Origin: CALGLS01 sp965222105
GTDB taxonomy: Bacteria > Bacteroidota > Bacteroidia > Chitinophagales > Saprospiraceae
NCBI GenBank assembly: GCA_965222105.1
Contig: CBDCTQ010000008.1
Location: forward strand, 6,014-70,013
Length of the DNA stretch: 64,000 bases
Direction: 5' to 3'
The translations under genes were made by a program, and so were the position numbers. Positions 52,771 to 61,384 of this stretch are shown here, piece by piece (positions within the stretch are counted from its first letter, which is position 1; every line of letters starts with the position of its first letter). The notes below the pieces were generated by a model. It saw nothing but the letters and a program-made list of their open reading frames with translations, had not been told where the DNA came from and made no database searches.

Positions 52771-53190
52771 ATGTCAGGTAACCGAACATTCACCATGATT
52801 AAGCCCGATGCTGTGAAAGCAGGTCACACCGGAGCCATTCTCGCTAAGATAAACGAGGGCGGATTCCGGATCGTGGCCATGAAAAAAACCAAATTATCTC
52901 CCGAAAAAGCGGGCCAGTTTTACGCCATCCACCGCGAGCGTCCTTTTTACGGAGAATTGGTCGAATTTATGTCTTCTGGCCCCATTGTAGCAGCCATTCT
53001 GGAAAAAGACAATGCCGTCGAGGATTTCCGCAAGCTGATCGGAGCCACCAATCCGGCAGAAGCAGCTCCTGGTACCATCCGGGCGCTTTACGCAAAAAGT
53101 ATAGGCGAAAATGCCGTACACGGTGCCGACTCCGATGAAAACGCGATCATTGAAGGATCGTTTCATTTTGCAAAGACAGAAATGTTTTAG
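52771..53190 (+). CDS. ndk: Nucleoside diphosphate kinase
   Basis: The 139-residue enzyme moves phosphate between NTPs and NDPs by way of His117 (GENAVHGADSDENA). It begins NRTFTMIKPDAVKAGHTGAI, with RPFYGELVEFMSSGP and GATNPAEAAPGTIRA as family hallmarks. A TACTTTTG box about 40 bases before the ATG is a likely -7 element. The upstream ATG at 52714 would add residues with no family similarity. Confidence 0.95.
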   Translation: MSGNRTFTMIKPDAVKAGHTGAILAKINEGGFRIVAMKKTKLSPEKAGQFYAIHRERPFYGELVEFMSSGPIVAAILEKDNAVEDFRKLIGATNPAEAAPGTIRALYAKSIGENAVHGADSDENAIIEGSFHFAKTEMF

Positions 53191-53198
53191 TAGCTTTG
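53167..53198 (+). promoter_or_regulatory. Consensus promoter inside the 3' end of ndk
   Basis: TTTG (53167-53170), a 20-base spacer and TAGCTTTG (53191-53198) match the consensus exactly. The next start codon of a gene is 140 bases away behind a terminator, so this promoter appears to serve a short RNA. Confidence 0.65.
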
Positions 53199-53203
53199 CG
53201 GAA

Positions 53204-53310
53204 TTATTAGAGTTTATTCGAAAAAATTTTGAATAAACTCTATTCAAAAACTTATAATCTCATGACGTTCGGGCAGGTAAACTACACTCAGTTTACCTGT
53301 TCTTTTTTGT
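53204..53310 (+). ncRNA. Candidate small RNA between ndk and the pseudogene
   Basis: A transcript from the promoter at 53167-53198 would start near 53204. It would hold a perfect hairpin (AGAGTTTATTC 53209-53219 with GAATAAACTCT 53231-53241), a single-stranded stretch of about 30 bases, and a perfect 10-bp terminator stem (CAGGTAAACT 53274-53283, AGTTTACCTG 53290-53299) followed by TTCTTTTTTG. No ORF of note lies within. The terminator may alternatively belong only to ndk. Confidence 0.45.
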
Positions 53311-53335
53311 GGGGATTTACGAATCGCTATCTTTG
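53306..53335 (+). promoter_or_regulatory. Intact promoter of the membrane-TPR pseudogene
   Basis: TTTG (53306-53309), an 18-base spacer and TATCTTTG (53328-53335), directly before the ATG at 53338. The -33 box overlaps the U run of the preceding terminator. Confidence 0.6.
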
Positions 53336-53337
53336 TT

Positions 53338-53786
53338 ATGTCCAAAAAGAAAAAGCCCTATAAGAAAAAGAAGAAAGCGGCCGCTGCCAATACAGCCGAC
53401 GAAAAGAACCATTGGTATTATCCGCTGGCGGTTGTCGTGATCACCCTGCTCGCCTTCGGCAATACCCTGTACAATGGCTTCGTCAATACCCTGTACAATG
53501 GCTTCGTCAATTGGGACGATCCCAACAACTTCCTTCAAAATCCGGCGGTGGTCAATGCTGTTCCCGGTAATTTGGTTGCCACTTAGCTTGCTGGCATTTG
53601 ATGTTTATAGCAAAGGAACCCTCACCCGTAAAAACATTGTTGACAAATGGCTGTTGTTTGCGCTTTCACTGGTGGTGGGGGTTGATAGGGCTGAATTATT
53701 CTGAATCGGACCTGAGCACCGCCCTCAACAAGGGGTGCCAGCAGATCATTGACCCCACCTTCCGGCAACAATTGGGGCTTTGAGTT
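53338..53786 (+). pseudogene. Remnant of a membrane protein with TPR repeats (TMTC/PMT-like)
   Basis: The first 82 codons encode a Lys-rich start, one membrane helix (YPLAVVVITLLAFG) and LYNGFVNWDDPNNFLQNPAV, the opening typical of large glycosyltransferase-like membrane proteins with C-terminal TPRs. A 24-base unit (AATACCCTGTACAATGGCTTCGTC) is duplicated in tandem, adding NTLYNGFV. Translation stops at 53586. Further pieces follow in other frames: DVYSKGTLTRKNIVDKWLLF (membrane part) and SESDLSTALNKGCQQIIDPT (C-terminal type). Large internal deletions therefore reduced a gene of several hundred codons to about 450 bases. Confidence 0.65.
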
Positions 53787-53801
53787 GTTGACTGAAATAA
53801 T

Positions 53802-55595
53802 ATGGCAAACAAATCAGAAGATACCAAGGCCAAACCAAAGCTCAACCGCGAAACGATGCGGGAAGCCTTGCGCACCTTTGAGTTTATCCGCCCCTACCGG
53901 TGGCAGTTCATTGGCGGGCTGGTGTTACTTTTTATTTCGAGTATGGTCTTTATGGTCTTTCCCTACCTGATCGGACTGATGGTGGATATTGCGCAAGGCA
54001 AGGCTGACTACGACCTTTCGCTCGGCGATGTGGGTTGGCTGATGGCGCTCATATTGTTCGTTCAGGGATTTGTGTCGTATGCAAGGGTCATGTTATTTGC
54101 GCAGGTCAGTGAAAAGGGCATCGCCGACGTACGGAAAACGTTGTACCGAAAACTGGTATCGCTTCCCATCCCGTTTTTTGAAGAAAACAAAATGGGCGAC
54201 CTGATCAGCCGGCTGACCGCCGACGTAGAGAAACTGTATAGTACTTTTTCCATTACCCTGGCGGAGTTTACCCGGCAGGTATTAATTCTGGTGGCTGGGA
54301 TCTTGTTTTTGGCGATCAGCACACCGCGGCTCTCGCTCATTATGTTGTTGACCATTCCAGTGGTGGTGGTTTGTGCGATATTTTTTGGGCGGTATATCCG
54401 CAAATTGTCCAAACTGCGTCAGGAGGAGTTGGCAGAATCCAATTCCATATTGGGAGAATCCATCCAGGCCATTCAAATCGTGAAGGCTTTTTCCAATGAG
54501 CTGTTTGAGGTACGCAAATACGGATCGACAATTGGGCGGGTCGTCAAAATTGCCATGAAGTATGCCCAGGGGCGGGCTATTTTTTCGGTGTTTATCGTCA
54601 CCATTATGTTTGGTGCCCTGTTTTTTGTCATTTGGCAGGGAGCGGCTATGGTCCAGTCGGGCGATATTTCGGCGGGTAAACTCGTGTCGTTTGTCACCTA
54701 TACCTTTATCATTGGAGGCGCCATTGGCAGCCTCGGCAATTTTTATCCGCAGATACTCGGTGCATTGGGTGCCACGGAGCGTGTCCGCGAAATTTTGAAT
54801 ATGCCGGGGGAGGTGGATCTGGCCGGAGACCAACCCGTCAATCCTCTTCATCTGACCGGAGACATCGACTTTGAGAACGTACATTTCCACTACCCCACCC
54901 GACCCGACCGGCCGGTATTGTCGGGCATCAACTTACAGATTTCTGCTGGCCAAAAGGTGGCGCTGGTCGGGCCCAGTGGCGCTGGCAAATCGACCATCAT
55001 CCAATTGCTGTTGCAGTTCTATGACATTCAGCAGGGAGACATCCTCGTCGACGGAAAAAGCATTTACGAGTACAACCTGCGCGACCTCAGAAATTGTATG
55101 GCCTTGGTGCCTCAGGAGGTAATTCTCTTTGGTGGCACCATCCGGGAAAATATTCTCTACGGCCGGGAAGATGCCTCTGAGGAGGAGGTGATCGCTGCCG
55201 CTAAAAAATCCAACTCCTGGGAGTTCATCGAGTCGTTTCCGGAAGGGCTGGATACCATCGTAGGTGAACGAGGGGTCAAACTCTCCGGCGGGCAGCGGCA
55301 ACGGATCGCCATTGCAAGAGCCATTTTGAAAAACCCCGTAATTTTATTGTTGGATGAAGCGACCTCTTCACTCGACGCAGAATCGGAAAAGGTGGTCCAG
55401 GAGGCCCTCGACAAATTGATGATGGACCGTACCTCCATTATCATCGCACACCGGCTGGCCACCGTCCGGGAGGTCGACCGCATTTTTGTGTTAGATGAAG
55501 GGAAGATCGTCGAACAAGGTACCCACTCGGAGCTGTCGGCGCTGGAAAATGGATTGTACAGCAGCTTGGCCCGGTTGCAGTTTGAATCGGCTTGA
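53802..55595 (+). CDS. ABC exporter, fused membrane and ATPase domains (MsbA-like)
   Basis: The 597-residue half-transporter has six transmembrane helices (about 25-320) and an ATPase with Walker A VALVGPSGAGKSTIIQL, Q-loop LVPQEVILFGGTIREN, signature KLSGGQRQRIAIARA and Walker B ILLLDEATSSLDAES. It works as a homodimer to export a lipid, peptide or drug. The substrate is not predictable; MsbA-like lipid flipping is possible. It starts 15 bases after the decayed pseudogene. Confidence 0.93.
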   Translation: MANKSEDTKAKPKLNRETMREALRTFEFIRPYRWQFIGGLVLLFISSMVFMVFPYLIGLMVDIAQGKADYDLSLGDVGWLMALILFVQGFVSYARVMLFAQVSEKGIADVRKTLYRKLVSLPIPFFEENKMGDLISRLTADVEKLYSTFSITLAEFTRQVLILVAGILFLAISTPRLSLIMLLTIPVVVVCAIFFGRYIRKLSKLRQEELAESNSILGESIQAIQIVKAFSNELFEVRKYGSTIGRVVKIAMKYAQGRAIFSVFIVTIMFGALFFVIWQGAAMVQSGDISAGKLVSFVTYTFIIGGAIGSLGNFYPQILGALGATERVREILNMPGEVDLAGDQPVNPLHLTGDIDFENVHFHYPTRPDRPVLSGINLQISAGQKVALVGPSGAGKSTIIQLLLQFYDIQQGDILVDGKSIYEYNLRDLRNCMALVPQEVILFGGTIRENILYGREDASEEEVIAAAKKSNSWEFIESFPEGLDTIVGERGVKLSGGQRQRIAIARAILKNPVILLLDEATSSLDAESEKVVQEALDKLMMDRTSIIIAHRLATVREVDRIFVLDEGKIVEQGTHSELSALENGLYSSLARLQFESA

Positions 55596-55909
55596 ACTGC
55601 GATGGTAGGAGGCATCTTGGTTGCAAACCTGTCGGTTGGACAGGGCAGGCGGGCCGCGACGAAGGTGGTTAGCGGGACATCGAAGTCTCAGACTTCGATG
55701 AGGGGGGACATGCCTTTAGCAATCGCATTCCATTGGGTTGAGACAGTACGAACCTATGCCTATCCTTATTTCTTCCTTCACGACCAATACTTCTTTGCCA
55801 GAAATCACGAGACTTTTCTGGATCCTGCCGAAATCACCATCCACCAGAAGTCGTGGACGTAGTGCTGCGTTTTAGTTTTGCGATGCGAGGCCTATCGTTT
55901 TACTTTCCT
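55596..55909. other. Gene-free interval with REP-like palindromes
   Basis: No gene is supported here. ATCGAAGTCTCAGACTTCGAT (55679-55699) is a 10-bp perfect inverted repeat with one central base. On the minus strand GTCGCGGCCCGCCTGCC (about 55645-55661) matches a word at about 8854-8870. Confidence 0.5.
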
Positions 55910-56284
55910 CTATTTCTTTGTTTTGTTTTGGGTTTTAATGATCAAAACACTTTGGGAAGAAAATTCCATCCATCCGTAATGATAGACATAGCGATAGAGT
56001 TTTTTCTGAGAGTTGATGTAGCATCCGGTACAATAGTCAAAATGGAAACCCATTTTTTCCAATACTATCTTGGGGATCTGGACCTTTGTTTTGCTATCGC
56101 TTTGATAAAGTTGCTGGAGTATTTTGAAGTTTTGATAGAGGTAGCGGTTGATGAGCTTGATTTCATTGGCATGAACCGATTTGGAAGGATGGTGGAATTT
56201 GTTTTTACAACTTTGGCTGCAAAATTTTTTGTCAGATCGGCCTATAATTGTTTTCCCGCAGACGGGACAGGGATTCCTTCTCAT
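55910..56284 (-). CDS. Small zinc-finger protein, 124 aa
   Basis: The N-terminus MRRNPCPVCGKTIIGRSDKK and then FCSQSCKNKFH forms a C-x2-C-x12-C-x3-C zinc ribbon, like those in DUF2116-type proteins. The rest is basic and helical, with SDSKTKVQIPKIVLEKMGFH and a second pair of Cys in YCTGCYI. The role is unknown; nucleic acid binding is plausible. The gene is AT-rich and borders the mobile region. The upstream ATG at 56311 is in frame. Confidence 0.65.
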   Translation of the reverse strand: MRRNPCPVCGKTIIGRSDKKFCSQSCKNKFHHPSKSVHANEIKLINRYLYQNFKILQQLYQSDSKTKVQIPKIVLEKMGFHFDYCTGCYINSQKKLYRYVYHYGWMEFSSQSVLIIKTQNKTKK

Positions 56285-56475
56285 GGTATGTTTTTTTTGC
56301 GTATAGCACAAAGGTAACCATTCTATCCGTATTAACGGTTAAGGAAACGATTATAATCGATTAGTCACCCGTTAGCTTTAACGGTTAATACGGCTATTTT
56401 TATAAAACTTTGAAAAACAGTTGATTGTAATGTGGTATTTTTTATAATTTGCACGAAAAATTGGAGAATATTCAA

Positions 56476-56541
56476 AAAAGTGTGTCTTTTCCTACCCACA
56501 CCCTACCCTTAAAGGGAAAAACAACCCACTGACACACTTTT
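56476..56541. repeat. Inverted repeat upstream of the broken recombinase
   Basis: AAAAGTGTGTC (56476-56486) and GACACACTTTT (56531-56541) are perfect 11-bp inverted repeats around a C-rich stretch with an inner CCCTTAAAGGG hairpin. It could be a recombination site or regulatory structure of the adjoining recombinase. Confidence 0.45.
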
Positions 56542-56563
56542 CTGAACACTGTCAAAAATCGTT

Positions 56564-57824
56564 ATGAAAGTTCGTTTAGAAATATTGGAAAAGTACCCGC
56601 ATCGGTTGCAGATCAAGATACCGGAGGGGGCGAGGTTTTGGGTTGAGCAGGTGGAAAAACTAAAGCATGTGCATCAACACGGGCCGGGTCATTATTCTAT
56701 GATGTATTATCCCTGGGCAGTGGCACAGCTTCGGAAGTTGTATCGAGATCAGTTGGAAATAGGTTTTGAGGAGTCGACGTATCCGCCGGTGGTGTACAAG
56801 AAGAAGGAAGGAGGGCAGAGCAGGCGGGCAGAAAAGGTACGTCCGAGGTATTATCAGGCGTTGGATGCGTTGGAGCAGTGGATAAGGCTGCGACAATACA
56901 GCCATGCTACCCTAAAGAGTTACCGGGGATGTTTCACCCGTTTTTTGCTATACTACAATGACAAGGCTCCTGACCAGATCAGCGTGGAAGAGATAAGGCT
57001 CGCTCGAAATTTAAATTACCGATATCTTTGATAAAACTTGCAAATAAGCGATTGATAGTGAGCGTTTTGTAAGTTTTTCAAAGATCCAAAAGAGGGAATT
57101 TAATTTTTGAGCTTTACTAAAGGCATTTTTGCTTTATCTGATAAAAGAGCAGAATATTTCAGAATCATATCAGAATCAGATGATCAATGCGATAAAATGT
57201 TATTATGAAAAGGTGTTGAAGCGACCTCGGGAGGTGTATGAATTGCCTCGTCCCAAGCCTCGGCAATCGCTGCCACAGGTGCTAAGCAAGGAAGAGATAA
57301 AGCGCCTGGTGGAAGCGATACCAAATCTGAAACATCGGGTGATCATAATGGCGATCTATTCGGCTGGTTTACGCTTGGGCGAATTGATCAGATTGCGGGT
57401 AGAAGACATCAAGTTGTCACAGCAGAAAATATATGTGCATGGTAGCAAGAACAAAAAAGACAGGTATACTTTGCTCTCATCGCAATTTGTGAGTATCTTG
57501 CAAAAGTATCTTGAGGCCTATCGTCCGGAGTATTGGTTGTTTGAGGGGCAAACGGGAGGCCAATATAGTGCCAGCAGTATCCAAAAGATATTCAGGAGGG
57601 CCTGCCAGCGAGCAGGAGTGGGCGATTTTGCTACTATACATACGTTACGGCATTCTTTTGCAACGCACTTGTTGGAGCAGGGAGTTGACATACGTTATAT
57701 ACAGGTGTTGTTGGGCCATGCGCACGTAGATACTACTATGATCTATACGCATGTGGCGCAGGATCAGTTGAAAAAAATTGCGAGTCCGATAGATGATATA
57801 CAGCTGGAATCGATATATTCGTAA
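56564..57824 (+). pseudogene. Tyrosine recombinase/integrase, split by a 121-bp insertion
   Basis: The N-terminal half (56564-56996) has the SAM-like core-binding domain (LDALEQWIRLRQYSHATLKS, YRGCFTRFLLYYNDKAPDQI). The frame is lost at the insertion (56997-57117). The C-terminal half (57129-57824) has the catalytic domain: Arg in YSAGLRLGELIRLRVED, a Lys-containing beta hairpin (GSKNKKDRYTLL), HTLRHSFATHLLEQG, LGHAHVDTTMIYTHV with the nucleophile Tyr. Deleting the insert plus one TAA restores the reading EEIKAFLLYLIKEQ. The gene is therefore probably inactive, unless the half proteins associate. Confidence 0.85.
56997..57117. mobile_element. MITE-like palindromic insertion (121 bp)
   Basis: The terminal 24 bases of both ends agree at 17 positions as inverted repeats (GGCTCGCTCGAAATTTAAAT left, GTAAAGCTCAAAAATTAAAT right, read inward). 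The interior arms ATCTTTGATAAAACTTGCAA and ATCTTTGAAAAACTTACAAA are also inverted. TAA flanks both sides (56994-56996 and 57118-57120) as target duplication. No ORF lies inside, so mobilisation would need a transposase from elsewhere. Confidence 0.75.
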
Positions 57825-57845
57825 CTTAGGGAGGTAGCTATTGGC

Positions 57846-57860
57846 TTGTTCTGTCCAATT
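57846..57860 (+). repeat. Left 15-bp inverted repeat bounding the AT-rich module
   Basis: TTGTTCTGTCCAATT. Its inverted copy with one mismatch is at 61385-61399. It lies 22 bases after the recombinase stop codon. Confidence 0.6.
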
Positions 57861-57881
57861 AAGAAAAAATTGCCATCCCGC

Positions 57882-57917
57882 AAAAGCAGCCGGTTCGTTC
57901 CTTACCCGCTGCTTTTT
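57882..57917 (+). terminator. Intrinsic terminator after the recombinase
   Basis: AAAAGCAGC (57882-57890) and GCTGCTTTT (57908-57916) form a 9-bp stem followed by a run of T. Confidence 0.75.
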
Positions 57918-58027
57918 TTAGCAAGCCCACACAAATCCCACCCACCACCAGGGTTAATAAAACCACTCATATTATGAGATAATGAAATTTTATAACTATT
58001 TTACCGATTCATAACCAATAATCCAAA

Positions 58028-58219
58028 ATGAATAGAATTAAAGAGGTTTTGGAAGAAAAAGGGCTAACTCAAACTTGGTTAGCTGAGAAATTAGGTAAGA
58101 GTTATAATATGGTGAATTCTTATGCTAAAAACAGAAGGCAACCAAGCATTGAAACTTTATTTAAAATTGCGGAAATATTGGATATAGAGCCAAAAGAATT
58201 AATAGCAAAACGGAGATAG
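58028..58219 (+). CDS. XRE-family HTH regulator, 63 aa
   Basis: The protein is a single Cro/CI-type helix-turn-helix: MNRIKEVLEEKGLTQTWLAE, KLGKSYNMVNSYAKNRRQPS, then IETLFKIAEILDIEPKELI. It lacks any other domain. It precedes the ParB-ATPase gene by 27 bases and is as AT-rich as the rest of the module, so it is likely the module's own repressor. Confidence 0.85.
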   Translation: MNRIKEVLEEKGLTQTWLAEKLGKSYNMVNSYAKNRRQPSIETLFKIAEILDIEPKELIAKRR

Positions 58220-58246
58220 CAAACTATTTAGAAAATGTAATTATTT

Positions 58247-60382
58247 ATGGATAAACTTATCGTAAGACATATTGATCGACTAATGTTGGACCCAAACAAT
58301 TATCGGTTTATTGATAATAAGGATTATCGAGTGGTGTCACTTAGTCAAGTTGAGGAAGAGAGAATACAAATTCGTACTCGAAATTTACTGGTTGGGAAAA
58401 ATGAAGAAGGAATTACTGATCTTATTACAAGCTTTAAGGCGAATGGAATACTTAAATTAGATCCAATTCAAGTACAAGAAATTCCAGATAGTAAAAATTA
58501 CTTAGTTATAGAAGGAAATAGAAGAACTGCGGCTCTAAAACATCTATTTGAACAATGGAAAATTGGAAATGATATAGGAAAACTCACACAAGAAAGTTTT
58601 AAAAGTGTAGAAGTTGTTCTCATCTCAGATGAAAGTCCAGTCCAGCATTTAATTACAATGGGATTGCATCATATTAGTGGCAAAAGAAAATGGAGTCCTG
58701 TTAATCAAGCTCAATTAGTATATGATTTACGTCATAAATTTGAGATGAGTGAATTAGAGATTTGCAATTCATTATCAATTTCAAAACATAACCTAAGGAG
58801 AAGTTTAAGAGTATTAGCTTTGATCAATAGTTATAAGGAAAGTGATTTTGGAGATCAATTCCAAACGAATAAATATTCAATATTTGAAGAAGTAATTAAA
58901 AAGGTAGAGATGAAAGCTTGGTTAGAGTGGAATGATTATACCTACCAAGCCGATAATAAGGTCAACGAAGAAAAATTATTTTCATGGATTTCTAAAGAAG
59001 AATTAATAATACGAGACGAAGAAACTGGGGAAGAATTAAAAACAACAAAAGATCCAATTATTACTAAAAGTCATGAGATAAGAGAACTGTCAAAGTTTGT
59101 AAATGATTCTGAGGCTGTTGAACAAATGGAAGATCGTCGAAGTGTAACTGCTGGATTTGCATTAAGTGATGCTGTCGGTGTTCAAAGACTGCATAAGGCA
59201 ATGGAAAATATTGAAAAAGAGGTTCAAGCCGCATTTCAATTTAGTGAATATTTAGATAATGAAGACTACACCAAGGTTGGAATATTACGTGACAAATTAG
59301 ATAGACTGATTCCAAGTAGTAAAAGTATTTCTGGTCTTACACAGAAGTCTTCAAACCTTTATTTCAAAAGCCTTAATTCACATTTTGAAAGGGTCAAAAT
59401 TGTTAAGTATCGTAAACTGAAAAATTTGACTATTGATCAGTTGACAAGAGTAAACATTATTGTAGGTGGTAATAATACTGGGAAAACCTCATTACTTGAA
59501 GCTTTTTATTTACTCACTCGACTAAACAATATTCCTTCATTAATTGAATTAGAAAGATTTAGAGGAAGATTTTATGTTGAATTTCATACTAAATGGTTTG
59601 ATAAATTATTTGTAGATAATATTGAACTAAATGCCTCTTTTAATTCTGCCGAAATTGGATTACTAATAAAGAAACTAGAAACAGAAGAAAATATAGATAA
59701 GAGTCAATATCTTAATTCTATCACATCAGAGGCTGTTGTGAATGAAGAAGAACTTGATGGAACAATTCATTTATTTAAGAATAGAGAGCCAGAACTTTAT
59801 TATCAAAAGAGTAAAGTATTATGTGAAGCTAGTTTTAGTAGCCCTTATCGATTTGATGATGATCTGATAGTTAAGGCACATGCAAGAGCTGTTGAACTTC
59901 GATATTTAGATGAAATAATAACTTTCATAAACGAAAAGATGGACGAATCTATAGAGAAGATAGAAATGATTAGTATTGAAAATGAAAGTCGATTAATGGT
60001 AAGCTCATCAAAGCATGAACATGCAATTGACCTTACTAAATATGGAGAAGGATTACAAAGAGTTGTAGAAATTGCTTTGTTAATGGGGTTCAGTCAGGAT
60101 GGAATTATATGTATTGATGAATTAGATAGTGCAATTCATAAAAACTTACTTCGAGATTTTACTGCTTTTATACAAGAAGCCGCAGTAAAATTTAACGTAC
60201 AAGTTTTTTTAACTACTCACAGTAAAGAATGTATTGATGCTTTTGTTGAAAATAATTATCCAGATGATGAATTAACCGCATTTGCCTTAAGTGAAAATAC
60301 TCAAGGAGAAATTATTTCCAAATTTTTACCAGGGAATAAATTAAAACAATTAGTAGATTCTATAAATATTGATATCCGATGA
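58247..60382 (+). CDS. ParB/Srx-like domain fused to OLD-type ATPase
   Basis: The N-terminal ~200 residues resemble ParB: a Srx-like fold with NYLVIEGNRRTAALKHLFEQ (Gly90-Asn-Arg-Arg, like the GERR/GNRR CTP-binding box) and an HTH-like stretch (WSPVNQAQLVYDLRHKFEMS). From ~residue 380 an ABC/OLD-type ATPase follows: VGGNNTGKTSLLEAF (Lys413), signature-like KYGEGLQRVVEIA (about 601-613), Walker B GIICIDELDSAIH (Asp624-Glu625) and switch His in FLTTHSKECIDAF. No TOPRIM domain is present; that function may be supplied by the next gene, whose ATG overlaps the stop (ATGA). The AT-rich composition differs strongly from the rest of the window. Confidence 0.85.
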   Translation: MDKLIVRHIDRLMLDPNNYRFIDNKDYRVVSLSQVEEERIQIRTRNLLVGKNEEGITDLITSFKANGILKLDPIQVQEIPDSKNYLVIEGNRRTAALKHLFEQWKIGNDIGKLTQESFKSVEVVLISDESPVQHLITMGLHHISGKRKWSPVNQAQLVYDLRHKFEMSELEICNSLSISKHNLRRSLRVLALINSYKESDFGDQFQTNKYSIFEEVIKKVEMKAWLEWNDYTYQADNKVNEEKLFSWISKEELIIRDEETGEELKTTKDPIITKSHEIRELSKFVNDSEAVEQMEDRRSVTAGFALSDAVGVQRLHKAMENIEKEVQAAFQFSEYLDNEDYTKVGILRDKLDRLIPSSKSISGLTQKSSNLYFKSLNSHFERVKIVKYRKLKNLTIDQLTRVNIIVGGNNTGKTSLLEAFYLLTRLNNIPSLIELERFRGRFYVEFHTKWFDKLFVDNIELNASFNSAEIGLLIKKLETEENIDKSQYLNSITSEAVVNEEELDGTIHLFKNREPELYYQKSKVLCEASFSSPYRFDDDLIVKAHARAVELRYLDEIITFINEKMDESIEKIEMISIENESRLMVSSSKHEHAIDLTKYGEGLQRVVEIALLMGFSQDGIICIDELDSAIHKNLLRDFTAFIQEAAVKFNVQVFLTTHSKECIDAFVENNYPDDELTAFALSENTQGEIISKFLPGNKLKQLVDSINIDIR

Positions 60383-61272
60383 GTACTACATCACAATTAA
60401 TAACTACATTTTGTGAAGGGCCACATGATGTTGCCTTTATTAACAGAATACTTAAATGCATCGGATACAAATCATACGATGCTTGTAAAATTGGAGAATT
60501 ACCTATTCCTTTTAATCAATTAATTCTTCAAGAAGCAAAAAAGAGTAATATTGAAAATCTAAACCTTATTGAATTAAGGAGAGGATTTCTGCCAAGTAAG
60601 GTTATGGTTAAAGACAACAATTTTATTTTTCTTTATAGTATTGGTGGAGATAGTAAAAAAGAAATCCGTGAAAAAATGTTACAAGACCTTTTGAGTTTTG
60701 TTCCTAGTCCTGGAGAAATTAGTAGTATCCCCGAAAACACTGAATTATCTGTAGTTTATCTTTTTGATGCCGATCAAAAGGGCGTTCAAAAACGGATTGA
60801 AGAATTGAATAATGAAATCAGCAACGGATTTAACAATAAGATTTCATCTGAGTTTAAAACCAATGCGTCATTCCAGACTTTAGCTAGTATTAAGTTAGGG
60901 GTGTTTGTTTTTACCGGAGATGACAATAACCAAGGAACATTAGAAGATATTTTAATTCCTTTAATGTGCAAAGACAATGAAAGTATATTTGATGAAGCAA
61001 TGTCATTTATAGATACAAACCATAAAGAAGAAAGGTTATACCCTTTAAAAGTTCAAAAACAAGATGATCTAATTACAGAAAAAAGAAGTGAAAGAAAAAG
61101 AGACATGTTTAAGTTTCAATATGAAAAGTCATTAATTGGAACGGTCGGTCAACTACAATGTTCTGGTAAGTCAAATGTTGTATGTATAAATGACTCAGAT
61201 TATTTAACATTGGATAAAATAAAATCCAATGCTAAATGCATCGAGATACTAGACTTTTTAAATAAAATATAA
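60379..61272 (+). CDS. TOPRIM-like (OLD/DUF3226/DUF4435-related) protein
   Basis: The 297-residue protein shows the TOPRIM acidic pattern: Glu13 in TFCEGPHDVAFINRIL, and Asp130-x-Asp132 in VVYLFDADQKGVQKRI, with a further GDDNNQGTLEDILIPLM. These are the residues that bind Mg in OLD nucleases and related proteins. It overlaps the ATPase gene by 4 bases and so is translationally coupled. I infer that it is the nuclease or toxin partner of the ParB-ATPase, as in split OLD-like systems. The exact family would need a profile search. Confidence 0.75.
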   Translation: MSTTSQLITTFCEGPHDVAFINRILKCIGYKSYDACKIGELPIPFNQLILQEAKKSNIENLNLIELRRGFLPSKVMVKDNNFIFLYSIGGDSKKEIREKMLQDLLSFVPSPGEISSIPENTELSVVYLFDADQKGVQKRIEELNNEISNGFNNKISSEFKTNASFQTLASIKLGVFVFTGDDNNQGTLEDILIPLMCKDNESIFDEAMSFIDTNHKEERLYPLKVQKQDDLITEKRSERKRDMFKFQYEKSLIGTVGQLQCSGKSNVVCINDSDYLTLDKIKSNAKCIEILDFLNKI

Positions 61273-61384
61273 ATTGAATGATGCAAGAACAAATTGCAGC
61301 ACGTTGCTATCCTCGTTCCTGCGGTAGCAAAGAGCTGCAAAGCCCACCCTTCACGACTAATATTTATAACCTTAGATGAAAAAA

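Noticed and set aside
56995..57124. AAGGC as target duplication of the 121-bp element
   Set aside because: Joining at AAGGC does not restore the recombinase frame and leaves unequal ends. TAA restores the frame and makes the inverted ends align.
58028..61272. Identification of the module as PARIS or Gabija
   Set aside because: There is no GajB-type helicase, the ATPase has a ParB-like N-terminus, and the second protein shows only general TOPRIM residues, so the match is too weak to name.
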